Source: Hofstenia miamia (lineage: Eukaryota; Xenacoelomorpha; Acoela; Hofsteniidae). From it: a stretch of DNA of 21,504 nt. The stretch is from contig CABFPE010000046.1 of NCBI GenBank assembly GCA_900660155.1, forward strand, positions 2,045,470 through 2,066,973. The letters are read 5' to 3'. Numbering within the stretch: the first letter of the stretch is position 1; each line of letters starts with the position of its first letter. The translations under genes and the position numbers were made by a program. Of the stretch, positions 10,973 to 21,350 are shown in pieces. Below the pieces are notes generated by a model that was given only the letters and a program-made list of their open reading frames with translations, was not told the origin of the DNA and did not search any database.

Positions 10973-11412
10973 CAAATAATGCAAGCAGAAAATTGTCAAG
11001 GAATGAGTAAAAGTGGACATGCAATATTTTAAAATGTTTAATATAAAATTCATAGACATATTTTTTATTTGAAGCATTTTTATTTTCATCTTCAAAGAAA
11101 AAATCAATTTTCTCAATCAAATTTTCAGTCAATGTGCAAAATCTTCAATTAAGAACAATTGAAAAATACAGAGTTGTCATATCCTTAATGTTCAAATGTT
11201 ATAAGTCAAATTTACATTGACTTCAAATTATTCATATAGTGATTATAGGATTTTGATAACTCGCATATATGATGATAGATATATTCTTGTTACATAACTG
11301 TAATATTTTCTGGATCCACAGCCAAAAAATATCAAAGTCAAGCTGCTAAAATTTTAAATTTGCTTACCGAAAACTTTAATTTACTGATTAGGAATGTTTG
11401 AACAGTGAGACA

Positions 11413-11415
<3 letters not shown>

Positions 11416-11443
<28 letters not shown>
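11416..11443. repeat. (AT)n microsatellite, left flank of the 11444-12074 island
   Basis: About 14 AT units, directly followed by TGTAACATCTG. Confidence 0.95.
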
Positions 11444-11446
<3 letters not shown>

Positions 11447-12072
11447 AACATCTGTTCTTCATTCTCCATTTTTTCTCATTTTCGCCATCGCCACACTTAT
11501 ATTAAGGGTAGTTGTGTGATGTTTATGTTAGTTATTGTATTGTATGAATAGGGCAACTGTGTGCGCAAACTCTTAAAAAATTTAGTTTCTGTTTAGCTTG
11601 GTCGTAATTCTTACTAGCTTATTATTCTAGATGGTCATGAACAGCTAAACTTGCTACAAAGATGAGGGGGGGTTGCGCAGCGGGCAATTCAGCCGTAGGA
11701 TCTTCTTGGCAGTCTTGTTGCTGTGCAAGCTTGTTCCTGTACGGGATTTCAGGTTGATCTAATAATATTCATTATATGCCTTTGATGACTGCTAACTCAT
11801 CTTGCTTCGGCAGTTATTGCCACGTGAACTCTTATGCTTCATCTAGTAGGCAGCTGCGCTGGTTTAACTGTAGACCCTACTTGGTCTCGATCTTTAGTAA
11901 ATTATACATTGTTTCGCGGACCGTGCCATTGCTTATAACTATTTGTAACTGCTCTCTAAACTATGGTGCATGGAGATCTTTTGCCTACTCGATAGTAGAT
12001 AATAAGCATTCATCATGTTATTATTATAATGCTCGTGCTTGCTATATTGTTCTAATAACTTTGATGATGCTA

Positions 12073-12074
<2 letters not shown>
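11444..12074. mobile_element. Compositional island between two (AT)n tracts, possible inserted element
   Basis: A 631-bp stretch with visibly more G+C than the window (some lines near 45% by eye) begins exactly at the end of one (AT)n tract and stops at the start of another. Its start TGTAACA resembles the TG-type start of LTRs, but the right end (gatgctaga) is not a matching CA end and there are no terminal inverted repeats. An open frame at 11776-12159 runs on into the microsatellite and has no recognisable domain. A solo LTR, a fragment targeting AT repeats, or an older insertion are all possible. Confidence 0.3.
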
Positions 12075-12112
<38 letters not shown>

Positions 12113-12172
12113 TATATAATACATGTATATATATAATACATGTATATATATATATATAATACATGTATATTA
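12075..12172. repeat. (AT)n microsatellite grading into a TAATACATGTATA higher-order repeat
   Basis: A pure AT tract (12075-12110) is followed by three copies of a unit containing ATAATACATGTATAT, separated by AT runs of different length. Each unit holds the palindrome TACATGTA, so the tract could extrude cruciforms. Confidence 0.85.
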
Positions 12173-12698
12173 TAGTTTTTCAATTGTATGAAAATTCCAG
12201 CACGGCACGGATTGTCCTACCTCCATTTCTAATAAAAATGCATTTTGTAAAATTTCAGGTTAACCCAACCATATTTAGAGGTCTCACATGTATATCGTAT
12301 TTATGCTATCATATCCTGTTAATGATTGATACTCTCATAAAAATAATACATAATGTAACGCATCCAAGAGAGGATTTACTCTAACTAATCCAATTTGCTC
12401 CTGTCTATTTGGATGGATAGACTAGACTTGCATCTTATCTTGTTTAAGAAAACCAGGTGCTTATCACCAGGCAATGTGAATAGCAAAGGCTACTTATATA
12501 ATGAAAATGACCCTGCTTTCACCCCGAGTGGATCTGAACAAGCCAACAAAACGTGGAGTTTTCATCTGCCTAACTTACCTCAAATTCTGGCATGGACCTT
12601 TTTTCTTTTAAATATGATTAATTCCAATATTTATAATGACTAACATATCAGGATGAAATTTTAAATACTCTTATTTTAAAATATCCACAAAAAATTAC
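12173..12698. other. Moderately G+C-richer interval with two unassigned open frames
   Basis: Open frames 12163-12384 (73 codons) and 12395-12643 (82 codons) lie end to end on the plus strand just before the LINE relic. The second contains GNVNSKGYLYNENDPAFTPS and an NKT sequon. They could be the degraded upstream part of the same LINE, but I cannot align either to an endonuclease domain. Confidence 0.3.
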
Positions 12699-13110
12699 AT
12701 GAATGAATTATCTATACTACAGTCCTTTAAAGACAAATAACTTGTACTAGTGGTGGCAAAGGCTCTCAAACGACTAGCGACTGTCAATCAAAGATAGGGA
12801 AGACCTGATCTAAACCTCATAATTTCGGAAAATTAAGTGAATTACATTTAGCTAATTGCTTTTTCGATTTCATTACCAGTCGAAAAGGAAAAACCATTGG
12901 AGTCATGGCTTGTAAGTTGACTATCACCCAGAACGTCGAACAGATTTTACCAGATGCATAAACTCAATCTACCACTTGAAATCTACAGGTTGTGAATGAT
13001 ACAGTAGAAAGGGATTTAGCTTTAACGCAGTGATTTCAAGTCTAAAAACAAAACGAGTTGCTTTTCAAAGTCGACAATGGATACGCAAATCAATGAACGG
13101 AACTAAGACT
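12699..13110 (+). pseudogene. Decayed LINE (non-LTR retrotransposon) ORF fragment, endonuclease-RT linker region
   Basis: About 400 bp with higher G+C than the flanks. One frame from 12699 reads NELSILQSFKDK, a stop at 12738, then LVLVVAKALKRLATV. A second frame, shifted by two, reads NFGKLSEL, LANCFFDFIT (about 12821-12880), NVEQILPDA, a stop at 12959, and after another stop LQVVNDTVERDLALTQ. This order resembles the linker before the reverse-transcriptase domain of CR1/Jockey-type LINEs: a D-K-x-L-F-x-V-V-x-x-L-L segment, then L-A-N-x-F-x-x-F-F-x-x-K-I, then F-x-x-V-x-x-x-x-V. Several nonsense codons and at least one frameshift show it is dead. No catalytic RT motif (YADD) or endonuclease motif is visible nearby. 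The match is by eye from family knowledge and would need a translated search. Confidence 0.45.
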
Positions 13111-13454
13111 GGAGTAGTTTCAAAACTGTCATCTTACCTGACAATTCATATTTGTTTATTACAAAAATAATTGCAACCAGAAAACGTCTTGTAATTTTCT
13201 TTCAATAACTCGGCTTCGAAAAAAATATGTATAGACTTATGGTTATTGCGGAAAATTTTCTAAATTTCCATTTTGTCTTCTTAAAAATAAAGTCTAGTCA
13301 ATCTGTGCTACCAGTAAACATTGATCAATTTAGCTAATTTTTTACATATTATGTGTTTAGATAAATTGAATTTGGGGCAGGCCTGTCCTTACAATTTTTA
13401 AAATACTTTATTTTTCCTATATATGCTGAATCACCCTATATATATATATAATCT

Positions 13455-13487
<33 letters not shown>

Positions 13488-14549
13488 AAAGTTTGCAATA
13501 TTGCTTTTTTAGGACAAGAAATTTGTTTTATGCATTATTTTTTTCAGGGATGAAATTTTGTCTTGTTCTTATTAATTATGTACAAAAGTAAAAATTATAT
13601 GATTTAAAAAGAATTTCTAAAAATATATTTTTAAGTTGAAAGAAGCGTAATCAAAATACGTATTTGAAATTCGAAACATAAAGTTAATGAAAAAGCCTTG
13701 TACGCATATTTCTAGCCATTGATAGTTAATATCCTCACAACATTACATCCATGTGGCTTGCATTGCGCTCTTCGCAGAATTTTATGAATGCATTTTAAAT
13801 CTGGAAATCCATGAATTACAAACACATTGCCAGCATACATTTTTATAGCATTTGTTTTAGGAAAATATGTTGAAAATAATGCCTTGACTCATTAGTTTTA
13901 AGGGAGACGGCTTAAAAATCTTACACTCAATTTGCATTGATCTGACTCATTAGGTTTTTTCCGGTTTTTTAATTGCCAATAAATATTTTGTAGTCGATTT
14001 TGAAAAACAATAGAATTCAATGAATATACATGCAAATTACTAACGTTTACTCTGATAATAAAGCTCAACGTTTTGTCATTCAAAAAATACAATGCGGGCG
14101 TGCACAGTTCACTTTTAAAAAATTCTATGCTGAACCTCGAAACTTATCATATTTGTGGGATCATTAGTTATGTTGGTAAGATTAAAATTCTTTGAATGCA
14201 TTAATTTTAAGATGTATAAATATTGGACAGAGGCATTTTACAGCACAAAACATCGAAATACAACATGAGATCAATCTATCTGTATATAAGATGAGTCTAG
14301 GTTTACTAACTTCTTACAGCTTATCTAAACAGAATAATAAATCGGAATTTCATGATTCAATTATTCACATTATTTGTGAAATTTTTCATATTTGATATTT
14401 GATGTTCTCTAATATTGAACTTAGCACTGTTGAAATACACTTATTCGTAGTCAAAGTTAATTCATAATTTTCCTTTTAAGCTTGCATGCACATTTGCAGC
14501 ACTTATCTGTCATATATATGCATAGACCAAAGATGAATATAACAACTCA
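13111..14549. other. A+T-rich stretch without a visible gene
   Basis: Only short open frames (13898-14092 minus, 14192-14395 plus) and the interrupted TA tract. The LINE homology fades at about 13110. Confidence 0.5.
13436..13487. repeat. Interrupted (TA)n microsatellite
   Basis: TA runs broken by atc and aat interruptions. Confidence 0.9.
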
Positions 14550-14684
14550 TACAATGATACTTATCCATTTTCTAAATGTATCACTTAGATCTTCACCATT
14601 TTCAATTCGACTTGGTTTTAATAAATTTCTTAATTGCTGCATCAAACTATCCCACTCGTACTTCTCCTCAAAACTCCTAACTCT
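14550..14684 (-). CDS. Coding-like minus-strand segment, possible exon of an unidentified gene
   Basis: Between stops at 14685-14687 and 14547-14549 (minus) the frame is open for 45 codons. The peptide is rich in charged and polar residues: SFEEKYEWDSLMQQL, then a KPSRIENGEDL stretch, then DTFRKWI. It has two tryptophans, many E, D and R, and little of the K/N/I/F/Y excess that random A+T-rich DNA gives. Possible borders are the AG of gagttag just upstream and a weak ATAA|GTATCA donor near the end; neither is strong. The plus-strand frame over the same bases looks like its shadow. Open frames of this length are common by chance here, so the case rests on composition alone. Confidence 0.22.
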
Positions 14685-14699
14685 TTAGTTTTCTAAATA

Positions 14700-15655
14700 T
14701 GAAACTGCCAATTCAAAATTAAATAGAATTAAAATAATAATTCCATTAATGATAATAAACTCTTCAACAATTTTTTGTGTAAATTTACCAAAAATGGAAT
14801 TTCAAATTTTATCACAACTTTAAATGGAAAATATTTCAAAGATATTGTTATACCAAGAAAATACTATGTTAGAGAAAAATTCTCCATTAAAATTTTGGTA
14901 GGTTTGCGATCAATAGAGCAGCTGACTTAAGAAGCATATCCCAATAAAAACAAAAATTTTATTTAACCTCAATGTTGATTGATAATCAAAATGCTTTTAC
15001 AGACACTCTTCAATTTTAGAAAATTCTATTTTGTAGTTACAGTTCTAAAAAAATAAATTTTTAAAATGTAATAGAATCGTATCGATTCTTAATATTTAAT
15101 CTTTTTACGTTTTCCTTTGCCATTTATTTTTCTTCATAGGAAATGTCTTTCATTTAAACTGATACTGCAAAACAAAAGAACTAGATAAAGAGGAAAACAT
15201 TGATGCGTTAATGATATTTGAAATGAAAGATTTTTAAATTTGAATGCAATCTTATGTATTCATCCGATTTAAAGGAATATGGAACACAATTTTTTCCTTA
15301 GCAAACCTTAAGATCCTTGCAAAGATATTTTTTGACCCAACGCATTTCTAAATTCTATGCTCAACTCAATAAAAATACTCAGGCTTGCAAATAGACCAAA
15401 ATGAATTATACAAAGACAAAGACATTAAAAATGACACTTCAAAAATGCAGCAACGCTCTAAACATTGGTCATGAAATTTGTAACCATGATTGAGAAATTC
15501 TAAGATTGAGCTTTTAAAAATATATATCATTATAAAAAAATTTTTAAAATATTATTTTTAAATTTAATCACCAATTTTATACTAATTTTTAGCACATACA
15601 TGTTGTGTTTGAAGAATGAACTAGAAAAGTTAGCGAAACCTGTTAATGTACTGGG
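14700..15655. other. A+T-rich stretch without a supportable gene
   Basis: A minus-strand frame around 15380-15510 reads YKFHDQCLERCCIFEVSF and is open for about 50 codons, but has no clear splice borders or family resemblance. Confidence 0.4.
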
Positions 15656-15728
15656 TACTTTTAAATTATCTCCCCCACCCAAATAGTTGCAAGAATTGCT
15701 AATTGATAAACACAATAATACTAATAAT

Positions 15729-15871
15729 AACCTTAACCCTAACCCTAACCCAAACCATACCCCAAACCATAATCCTAACTCTAAACCTAACTCTAACCAT
15801 ATCTCTAACCTGTTACATAACAAAATTCTACCCTAACCCTAATCTTATACCAAACCATAAACCTAAAATTA
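15729..15871 (-). repeat. Degenerate interstitial telomere-like repeat, CCCTAA orientation
   Basis: Begins cttaaccctaaccctaaccc and degenerates into ccaaaccat, ctaactctaa and accctaaccctaatc variants. The open frames across it on both strands (repeated L-T-L or L-G-L) are repeat artefacts. Confidence 0.85.
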
Positions 15872-16195
15872 TAATATGCGTTCTTCATCATGTTAGAGCC
15901 GACTCAATGAAAACATATTCATTTTGAATTATGTAAACAAAGCAAAGACTTTTAAGAAGACTTTGAAACAAAGTAGCTACGTAAAAAGTTTTGAATGAAA
16001 ATGCGCTGTGTTGATTGAATAAACATTGCCAAATTTTATAATTGCGTTAAACAAACAAAAGCCGCCTGGTTGAACCACTAATTAGTATTTTTATAGTAGT
16101 ATGATATAATTATTTTGTAATTCATATTAAAACTAACTGATATTCATAATATATTTGCATATTCCTTTTACAGATGTTTGGGGGTATCGTTTACT

Positions 16196-16288
16196 TTATG
16201 GTTTAGGACAAAGGTGTGAGTTGGCTCAGTTTAGGATTTGGGTTATGGTTTGGGTTAGTCTAGTGGTTGGGATTGAGGCTAGGGCTAA
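16196..16288 (+). repeat. Degenerate interstitial telomere-like repeat, TTAGGG orientation
   Basis: Variants such as ttatggtttagg, tttgggttatggtttggg and ggctagggctaag. More decayed than the 15729-15871 tract and in the opposite orientation. Confidence 0.7.
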
Positions 16289-16354
16289 GACTATAATTAT
16301 CATTTTGATAAATTAGCATATTTTTGATATTATTTGAGTGCGTGGGGAGGTACT

Positions 16355-16560
16355 ACATCAAGAGTTTATTAAAGCAGTAATTGACATTTCAACCTTGAGC
16401 ATCAAGGTATCGGTATACCACCGAGCCCCAATGCCCCACCAATTTCCTAAGGATCCTCTTCCTGGTACCTACTTAGACAATTTAAGTAAAATTGGGAGCC
16501 TTGCTTGCAACCTTCTGCGTTCTAATGACACCCTAATTTAAATCCCTGCTGATGACGAGT
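16355..16560. other. G+C-richer interval of unknown origin
   Basis: Adjoins the fold-back element. A plus-strand frame (16338-16541, 67 codons) runs through it, containing VYHRAPMPHQFPKDPLPGTY, with a small hairpin at tcggtataccaccga. No family is recognised. It is probably repeat-derived, given its neighbour and composition. Confidence 0.3.
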
Positions 16561-16593
16561 TATCATGTAAAGTTCGCTTATGCTCTATTCAGA

Positions 16594-16628
<35 letters not shown>
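16594..16628. repeat. (AT)n microsatellite
   Basis: AT units with one early interruption. Confidence 0.9.
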
Positions 16629-16635
<7 letters not shown>

Positions 16636-16765
16636 CTTATAAATATCCAAAATATTTATATAATTAGGTCTAACCTAACTTTTTAGCTTGCTTTGTCTCA
16701 ACAAATAATTTATTTCTGTTACTGTGAAATTCTTTGCAAAATTCAAAGCTTAATTCATAAATATT

Positions 16766-16786
16766 TTATATATATATATATATATA
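16766..16786. repeat. (TA)n microsatellite
   Basis: About 10 TA units. Confidence 0.9.
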
Positions 16787-17466
16787 ATCCTAATTCTGAG
16801 TTCGATAAAAACAAAAAACAAAACAACTAAGTGTATATTTCATTTCTTAAATTTTGCACGCACGAAACATGCGACATGAATGTGCAACATTATACCTGTA
16901 AAACATACATAAAAAGAGACTGGCAAAAGCAGTTTCTAAAACTATTTTTTTCTAATTGTAAATTTTGACAGGCATTCACCAATGAAACGTAGTTCCTATG
17001 CTCCAGCTCGATACGAAAGTTTCGAAACAATCAATTGAGTATCACATCATGTATTAATATTTGTGCTTCCTGTATTCAGGTGTACGCAGCAATAGTCTTT
17101 TATATCATTGATGATTGCATGCTTATTTATACTCAATTAAGTCATTGTCTTGATCAGAATGCATTACTATATTGATATCCAGGGGCAGAAACAGAAGAAA
17201 TTTTCCACGTTTGTAGACTTACATTTTTTCAGACGTTTTTCCTTTCTCTTAGTTTAGTGCTAAATTAAGATATCTTTTCATCATAGGTATTGAACAAAAT
17301 GAAAATTTCATGACAGTATTATTATAAACATTGAAGAACAAGAAAGAAAAACATAAATATACATAAATTCGACTATTCTTTATTGTAAAATCAGATTTTA
17401 TTTCCGTATTTTAAAGAATAAATGTTGTTATTTTCAATTGCATATTAATATAAATTTTAAGCATTT
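16787..17466. other. A+T-rich stretch without a supportable gene
   Basis: A good-looking acceptor (ttgtgcttcctgtattcag, near 17080) is followed by about 31 open codons starting VYAAIVFYIIDDCM. It is too short to claim as an exon. Confidence 0.4.
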
Positions 17467-18280
17467 TACAAATAAATGATTGTTAAAATACTTGCAGTTG
17501 TATAATAGTTTATGAATTTTAAAATAAAAACTTTATAATTATTGAGAAAAAAATAAATAGTACAATACGTTGAATATAATCAAAGTTTAACAAAGGTTTG
17601 CATTGTTTCACAGAAAGTACATGTGATTAAAAAATGATATATTTACTAGTATTTACATAGTAAAAATTTTTTGATTTCCCAAATAGTATTAAACGTTTAT
17701 GAGATGTCAACCAAAAGAACAATATCTCACAACAAATAAATACGTCAAAAGAGCAAAATCTCACAACAAATAAATACATCGGCTTGACACAAAGTGCATT
17801 AACGTAAAAAATTATTATTTTTACTTGCTTTTCAAAACGCTCATGAGATGCAGAATTCTGAGAAAATTAGATAATAACACACGTATTTTATAAACCTTAA
17901 AGAAAAGGAATATAAAAATCGTTGCTAACATTATTCCTAACATGTGCATTTATGCATTGATCTACAAAGTGGAAATGAAACTCCAAATTTCTAAACTAAA
18001 AACAAAACGATTTCCATGCTATACACAGGTTTACAATGTTAAAAACGTTAACATTCGCATTTTTCTTCAGTCAATGAGTAATTTTTTATAATCACAAATG
18101 AATACGTAACGCCATTTCAAAAAGGAATCAATTAGATGTCATGAAACTCGCAAAAGATTATTAATTACGCAAAGACACATTTTCATAAAAAATGCATTTA
18201 TGCAAAAATGTGCCTGTATATAAATTTCATTTTGCGTTAAATTATTTATTATGTTTATTCATTTTTATTAATATAAAAAT
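17467..18280. repeat. First copy of an 814-bp direct duplication
   Basis: Starts tacaaataaatgattg and ends attaatataaaaat. Every line compared matches the second copy at a constant offset of 815, with no mismatch or indel seen. It contains two tandem 34-bp units differing at three positions (17713-17746 and 17747-17780, aaaagaacaatatctcac type). No gene is visible. Confidence 0.95.
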
Positions 18281-18281
18281 N
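18281..18281. other. Single ambiguous base (N) at the junction of the two copies
   Basis: The only N in the window, exactly between the end of copy 1 and the start of copy 2. This is the mark expected where two overlapping contig ends were joined without merging. Confidence 0.95.
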
Positions 18282-19095
18282 TACAAATAAATGATTGTTA
18301 AAATACTTGCAGTTGTATAATAGTTTATGAATTTTAAAATAAAAACTTTATAATTATTGAGAAAAAAATAAATAGTACAATACGTTGAATATAATCAAAG
18401 TTTAACAAAGGTTTGCATTGTTTCACAGAAAGTACATGTGATTAAAAAATGATATATTTACTAGTATTTACATAGTAAAAATTTTTTGATTTCCCAAATA
18501 GTATTAAACGTTTATGAGATGTCAACCAAAAGAACAATATCTCACAACAAATAAATACGTCAAAAGAGCAAAATCTCACAACAAATAAATACATCGGCTT
18601 GACACAAAGTGCATTAACGTAAAAAATTATTATTTTTACTTGCTTTTCAAAACGCTCATGAGATGCAGAATTCTGAGAAAATTAGATAATAACACACGTA
18701 TTTTATAAACCTTAAAGAAAAGGAATATAAAAATCGTTGCTAACATTATTCCTAACATGTGCATTTATGCATTGATCTACAAAGTGGAAATGAAACTCCA
18801 AATTTCTAAACTAAAAACAAAACGATTTCCATGCTATACACAGGTTTACAATGTTAAAAACGTTAACATTCGCATTTTTCTTCAGTCAATGAGTAATTTT
18901 TTATAATCACAAATGAATACGTAACGCCATTTCAAAAAGGAATCAATTAGATGTCATGAAACTCGCAAAAGATTATTAATTACGCAAAGACACATTTTCA
19001 TAAAAAATGCATTTATGCAAAAATGTGCCTGTATATAAATTTCATTTTGCGTTAAATTATTTATTATGTTTATTCATTTTTATTAATATAAAAAT
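18282..19095. repeat. Second copy of the 814-bp direct duplication
   Basis: Identical to 17467-18280 as far as read, including the pair of 34-bp units (18528-18561, 18562-18595). It continues into unique sequence (gtttctctgcaaag) at 19096. Confidence 0.95.
18775..19002 (+). repeat. Left arm of a long inverted repeat
   Basis: Pairs with 20571-20796 in opposite orientation. The same sequence lies at 17960-18187 in the other copy of the duplication. By eye there are about a dozen mismatches and two short indels (3 and 5 bases), so roughly 93-95% identity. Confidence 0.9.
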
Positions 19096-20570
19096 GTTTC
19101 TCTGCAAAGTTCGTCGCTACATTCATACATAAATTATTTATAAGCTTTTTTATTACAGTATTTAATGTGTTTACTGAAGTTTATTCTATATATTGTAAAA
19201 ACTTTTCAATAAACAGTAAAGTTCATCTTTCAACTACATAATGTAATTTGTAGAATGCCTTAAAATGGGTATTATTCACGATATTAAATAAAACGCATAT
19301 AATAAACCACTCATGCTTCAAAATACAAAAACAAAATCTCAATATACAATAAATAATAGTCAAATTTAAGTGTATGTACGTTTTTTTCTCGTGTTTGAAT
19401 GTTTATACTAATATTGTCATAACATTAGCATTTTGTTCATTGCCTATGACGAAAAGATGTCCTTCATTTTAACACATTATTCAATTTTTACAACGATTAA
19501 AGTGGTGACGGTTGACTTTATTCAACATTGTAAGTCATTTTGCATTTTAATAAGTTAATATTACAAATTTTGTTTCATGTGATTATGAATTATTATAAAA
19601 TTTCATACTGTTTCTACACGTTTAATATCTTTGTTAGCAAAAATTTACATTAGAGTTGTGGAAATTATATTTTTAAAAGAGAATTATTTCTAATCACACA
19701 TCAATCGTGGAGAAGATAAATCCAAAAAGCAAAAAGATTTAGAACATTAGAAAATTTAAAGTTGATTTCTCTTTCACATATTTTTGATTATTAGTACTTT
19801 TTGGAATATTATGTCTAGATTTATATGCTTAGAAGATTAAAGTTGTAGGGTATACAAAATCAAAGTGCTATGCAAACGAAATTTGTCAAATGTGTTAAAG
19901 TATTTACTAATAAAACCATAGCAAATCGAAAAAATTTCAGTCTTATTAAAACCCTTACCAATACATCGAACTTTGGAATTAAATCAAGTAATAAAAATAC
20001 ATATTTTAGATTCTCAAATGGGGGAAAATACTTGGAAATCCAAAAGATATTGACATTCTCTCAAATGCTATGCCTTAGAAACTCTAACAAGATCAGATTT
20101 ATTTTTAAAAATTCTCAATCTCTATATGATTTTAAAACATTTAATAGAGAAATTGAGTTAAAATACGGTTTTCCTAATTGCATATTGCGAGATATAAATT
20201 TTATTTGAATACAATGAGAAAATGTTCTTAAGTTGTTTTAATACCTAATGTACAAAAGGTATTTAAAATCACTTAACGATTGCTGTTGTGTTTTATAACC
20301 TCATAAAAAATTACAACTATATATTAAATAGATTAATAGTTTTAAGTACTATACGCATACTTAAATATATTTTATAATAGCTTTAATATCCATCTTCAAT
20401 TTAAAAATTTTGCTTCTTTTCACTTGAAGTTATATATTTTGTAGAATTGTTTAAATTAATATAATCATTTTTCAATTTCATGAGCGCTTAGTGCTAATTT
20501 GCAAACTGTGTACGAGTATGTGTTTTGCAAAAACCAATAAATTTATTCATTTTTTCGTAATTGTATTGTT
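19096..20570. other. Spacer between the inverted-repeat arms
   Basis: Contains one open frame, 19870-20208 (112 codons, ATG start), rich in K, N, F and I as chance frames in such DNA are. No domain is recognised. Confidence 0.4.
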
Positions 20571-20796
20571 TATGAAAATGTGTTAGTCTTTTCGTAATTA
20601 AAAATGGTTTGCGAGTTTCATGACATCTGATTGATTCCTTTTCGAAATGGCGTTATGTATTCATTTGTGATTATAAAATATTACTCATTGACTGAAGAAA
20701 AATGCGAATGTTTGTAACATTGTAAACCTGTGTATAGCATGGAAATCGTTTTGTTTTTAGTTTAGAAATTTGGAGTTTCATTTCAACTTTGTAGAT
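20571..20796 (-). repeat. Right arm of the inverted repeat
   Basis: Reverse complement of 18775-19002, running from tatgaaaatgtg to actttgtagat. Homology stops abruptly on both sides. The intervening 1.57 kb holds one unremarkable open frame (19870-20208). Confidence 0.9.
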
Positions 20797-21086
20797 AAAT
20801 TCCTACTTGCAAATATTTTATTCTTGAATTAAACTAGAAAAACGTATTGAAAATATATTTACTTAATTTGTACCAGAGACGATGATTGATAAATCGTTTT
20901 ACTTTATTAACATTTTAGTTTTGTAGCATTTTCATTTACATATTTGTATAAATTGGGAAAAAATGTTGTAATAATAAATAAGATTGTTTTCCAACTTGTG
21001 AAAAAATTCTAGTTTTATATGATTTGAAAGTGTTTTATTTAAGTGATAATTTTTAAAGTGATTTGGATTTCATGTTTGGTAGATAA
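20797..21086. other. A+T-rich DNA, nothing seen
   Basis: No gene, repeat or motif that I can support. Confidence 0.5.
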
Positions 21087-21350
21087 CAATCTTTACTATT
21101 GGATACATTTTGAGATTTGAAAAATAGAGTATAGATAAAAAATTCCGCAATTTTAATTTTGTCTGTTAAGAAGTGCAACTTTGTAACCACAGCGGCATAA
21201 TGGAATTTTACATGGTTGTACTGTTTTTATAATTTGTTACATTTTGACATTTGAACAATGGGGATATAGATAAAACCACGTAATGTTGACATTATTAAAG
21301 CATGCAACTTTCTACACAACTGGCATAATGGAAGTTCACATTGACGAAAT
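21087..21350. repeat. Diverged direct tandem repeat, period about 134 bp
   Basis: Unit 1 (about 21087-21220) and unit 2 (about 21221-21350) share in the same order tacattttga, atttgaa, atatagata or gtatagata, tgcaacttt, ggcataatgga and ttacat or ttcacat. A possible start of a third unit (ctatttttataatt) is near 21385. It looks like an old duplication or the end of a satellite-like array. Confidence 0.7.

Larger units (their letters stand above)
15656..16354. mobile_element. Fold-back element with telomere-like repeats in both arms
   Basis: The left arm (about 15656-15871) contains ctcccccacccaaat, tgctaattgataa and then degenerate CCCTAA repeats. The right arm (about 16196-16354) contains degenerate TTAGGG-like repeats, then ttttgataaattagca and atttgagtgcgtggggag. 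The non-telomeric parts match as inverted copies in the right order (for example aattagca/tgctaatt and tggggag/ctccccc), so this is a structured inverted-repeat element about 700 bp long and not two chance telomeric tracts. The spacer is about 325 bp with no gene seen. Confidence 0.55.

Noticed and set aside
11776..12159. 127-codon frame
   Set aside because: It gains length by reading into an (AT)n tract and has no recognisable domain; treated as part of the compositional island.
13376..13392. ggcaggcctgtcc as a second copy of the 10921 repeat
   Set aside because: Only about 9 bases are shared and the flanks differ.
15530..15927. Frames with L-G-L and L-T-L periodicity on the two strands
   Set aside because: Direct translations of the degenerate telomere-like repeat.
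15729..16288. Ancient head-to-head telomere fusion
   Set aside because: A fusion would read TTAGGG then CCCTAA on one strand; here the order is reversed, and non-telomeric arm sequence is also inverted, which fits a fold-back element better.
17080..17175. Exon-like frame after a good acceptor (VYAAIVFYIIDDCM)
   Set aside because: Only about 31 codons to the stop; such frames are expected many times by chance in this window.
19870..20208. 112-codon frame with ATG
   Set aside because: K/N/F/I-rich composition typical of chance. A faint resemblance of its end (REIELKYGFP) to reverse-transcriptase thumb regions is too weak to claim.
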